Source: Anaerolineae bacterium
GTDB taxonomy: Bacteria > Chloroflexota > Anaerolineae > Anaerolineales > UBA11858
NCBI GenBank assembly: GCA_003694235.1
Contig: RFKO01000025.1
Span: 1-8,463 of the forward strand
Length of the DNA stretch: 8,463 bases
Reading direction: 5' to 3'
Shown here: piece by piece, positions 6,900 through 8,463 of the stretch
How the letters are laid out: every line of letters starts with the position of its first letter
Numbering within the stretch: the first letter of the stretch is position 1
Made by a program: the position numbers and the translations under genes
Notes under the pieces: generated by a model
Told to the model about the DNA's origin: nothing
Database searches by the model: none
What the model saw: only the letters and a program-made list of their open reading frames with translations

Positions 6900-8463
6900 A
6901 TGAAAACCTTTCTCCGCAGCGCCATTCCGGTGCTGCTCGCCCTGCTGATCGGCGTCTTCACTGCGGACGCGCAGGGGGCAGGGCGACTCATCCTGTTCGA
7001 CGTCGACTCATCCGCCTTCCCCCGCATCACCGCCCGACTGCGCGCCTTCGATCCGCAAGGGGCTTTCCGCCACGACCTTGCGCCGGCGGACATCCGCCTG
7101 CTGGAAGACGAACGCACCGTGGCCGTAGAAAGCCTGAACGAGCAGCGCGTGGGCACCCAATTCGTTCTTGCCATCAACAGCGGGGCTTCGTTTGCCATTC
7201 GCGACAGCAGAGGGGTGACACGCTACGAACGCGCCTTGCAGGCGCTGACGGATTGGATGACCGGCAACGTCGGCGAGGAGGTGGACGACCTCAGCCTGAC
7301 CACCAACCAGAACTACGAAGAACTGCACCTCGCCAGCCGGCAGGAGTTGCACAGTGCGCTGCAAGCCTTCGCTCCCAACCCGGAAGCGACCGTGCCCGGT
7401 CTGGATGCGCTCACGCGCGCCCTGGCCATCGCCGCCGAACCCACGCCGCGCCAGGGTATGGGGCGCAGCGTGCTGCTGATCACCGCCCCGCCCAACCAGG
7501 CCAGCCTGGCCGCGCTGCCCAGTCTGAGCGCCCTGGCCGAGCAAAACCACATCCGCATCTCGATCTGGCTGATCGGCTCCCGCGTCCTGGCCCAGAGCGA
7601 AACCATCACCCAGCTCAGCAACTTTGCCGCCCAGAGCGGCGGAGAGCTCTTCCTCTTCTCCGGCGAGGAAGAGCTGCCGCCGGTGGATGCCTACCTTGAA
7701 CCGCTGCGCTACCTTTACGAACTGACCTATACCTCACGCATCAACACCGGTGGCGAGCACCTGCTCTTTGCCAGCCTGGCTGGCGAACCGGAAGTGGCTA
7801 TACCTTCCCCACTCACGCTCTCGCTGGAAGTACAGCCTCCAAACCCGATTTTTGTCTCCCCGCCATTGGAGATCACGCGGCAAGAGGACGACGAAGGCGT
7901 GTTCTCGCCCGATGTCATCCCGCTGGAACTCATCATCGAATTTGCCGATGGGCACCCTCGCGACCTGACTCGCACCACCCTGTACGTCAACGGGCAAGCG
8001 GTGGCACAGAACACCGCGCCGCCTTTCGACCGTTTCGCCTGGGACGTGAGCAACTTCCTCAACGAGGGAGAACTCACCCTGCGGGTGGAAGCGGAAGACA
8101 GCCTGGGGTTGAAATCATCCACCATCGAGCACCGCGTCCGACTGCACATCCAGCGCGCCCCGGTCCGCCTGAGCCGCGTCCTTCGGCAAAACCTGCCGCT
8201 GGCCATCGGTGTGGCGCTCGCCGTCGCGGGCAGCCTGACTCTGCTCATCTTGCTGCTAAGCGGCAGGCTGCTCCCCGCGCCGCGCGGCGCGTTGACCAAA
8301 CCCGAAAGTTCCACCGCCTCAAGCAGCGAGGAAAAAGCACCGCCGCCGCCATCCCTGCCGCGGCGGGCCGGCCGCCAGTTCGCCCGCTGGGCAACGCGCT
8401 TCACCCGCCGCACAACCTCTCCCGTCCAGATCGAAGCCGCCGCCCTGCTCGAACCGCTGCACG
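6900..8463 (+). CDS. Secreted, membrane-anchored VWA-like protein (3' end beyond window)
   Basis: The reading frame is open from the ATG at 6900 to the window edge (521 codons), so the C-terminus is missing. The protein opens with a signal peptide whose likely cleavage follows ADA (residue 24). An N-terminal beta-rich stretch, about 28-80, precedes a VWA-like fold at about 85-260, with strands TQFVLAINSG and SVLLITAP. An Ig-like region (about 305-420) with a YVNGQAVAQNTAPPFD motif follows, then a transmembrane helix at about 431-455, and a cytoplasmic, Pro/Arg-rich start of a further domain. The MIDAS motif DxSxS is replaced by NSGAS (93-97), so metal binding is doubtful. Homologues of this layout in Chloroflexota can carry a cytoplasmic FHA domain, but that part is not in the window. 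No ribosome binding site is visible. The function is unknown; an extracellular binding or scaffold role is an inference. Confidence 0.85.
   Translation, partial: MKTFLRSAIPVLLALLIGVFTADAQGAGRLILFDVDSSAFPRITARLRAFDPQGAFRHDLAPADIRLLEDERTVAVESLNEQRVGTQFVLAINSGASFAIRDSRGVTRYERALQALTDWMTGNVGEEVDDLSLTTNQNYEELHLASRQELHSALQAFAPNPEATVPGLDALTRALAIAAEPTPRQGMGRSVLLITAPPNQASLAALPSLSALAEQNHIRISIWLIGSRVLAQSETITQLSNFAAQSGGELFLFSGEEELPPVDAYLEPLRYLYELTYTSRINTGGEHLLFASLAGEPEVAIPSPLTLSLEVQPPNPIFVSPPLEITRQEDDEGVFSPDVIPLELIIEFADGHPRDLTRTTLYVNGQAVAQNTAPPFDRFAWDVSNFLNEGELTLRVEAEDSLGLKSSTIEHRVRLHIQRAPVRLSRVLRQNLPLAIGVALAVAGSLTLLILLLSGRLLPAPRGALTKPESSTASSSEEKAPPPPSLPRRAGRQFARWATRFTRRTTSPVQIEAAALLEPLH

Noticed and set aside
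5783..7699. Plus-strand open frame of 638 codons across guaA, the membrane protein and the VWA-like gene
   Set aside because: It crosses three real genes in another frame and its product is Arg/Pro/His-rich low-complexity sequence, a GC-driven artefact.
7727..8413. Minus-strand open frame of 228 codons opposite the VWA-like gene
   Set aside because: Ser/Arg-rich shadow. The plus frame has a signal peptide, strands and a membrane helix in sensible order.

Overview
The window is GC-rich and densely coded, and reads as an ordinary bacterial chromosomal segment. The gene style fits a Chloroflexota (Anaerolineae-like) organism. The clues are a short thermophile/archaeal-type adenosylhomocysteinase, a lipoprotein with three FKBP domains, a membrane-anchored C39-like protein on a Pro/Thr/Ser-rich stalk, and a secreted VWA-like protein with a C-terminal membrane anchor. 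The phylum is an inference from style; no rRNA or other marker gene is present. I see no mobile element, CRISPR array, tRNA or rRNA.

Layout. 20-1276 (+) is ahcY, the S-adenosylhomocysteine hydrolase of the methyl cycle. A 100-bp gap follows, holding an extended -10 promoter candidate and, downstream of it, a clear intrinsic terminator. 1380-2654 (+) encodes an exported lipoprotein with three tandem FKBP-type prolyl isomerase domains. It converges on 2705-3601 (-), a membrane-anchored papain-like (C39-type) protein. The two stop codons lie either side of a 37-bp, perfectly paired inverted repeat that probably ends both transcripts. A 129-159 bp divergent intergenic region, depending on the start chosen, then carries two back-to-back extended -10 promoters, whose -10 boxes form a perfect 9-bp inverted repeat.

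3761-6863 (+) looks like one operon: xpt (xanthine phosphoribosyltransferase), guaA (GMP synthase) and a polytopic membrane protein of unknown role. xpt and guaA are consecutive steps: xanthine + PRPP gives XMP, and XMP is aminated to GMP. They therefore form a compact salvage-to-GMP module. The gaps of 8 and 17 bp suggest co-transcription, and translational coupling of guaA, which lacks a clear Shine-Dalgarno.

6900-8463 (+) is a partial gene that runs off the right edge. It encodes a signal peptide, a VWA-like fold with a degenerate metal site, an Ig-like region, a transmembrane helix and the start of a cytoplasmic part. An extended -10 box ends only 8 nt before its ATG and no ribosome binding site is visible, so its mRNA may be leaderless.

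I found no convincing new multi-gene system. The most interesting points are the divergent promoter pair, the doubly symmetric convergent hairpin, the probable loss of catalysis in two of the three FKBP domains, and the promoter-then-terminator order before the FKBP gene.
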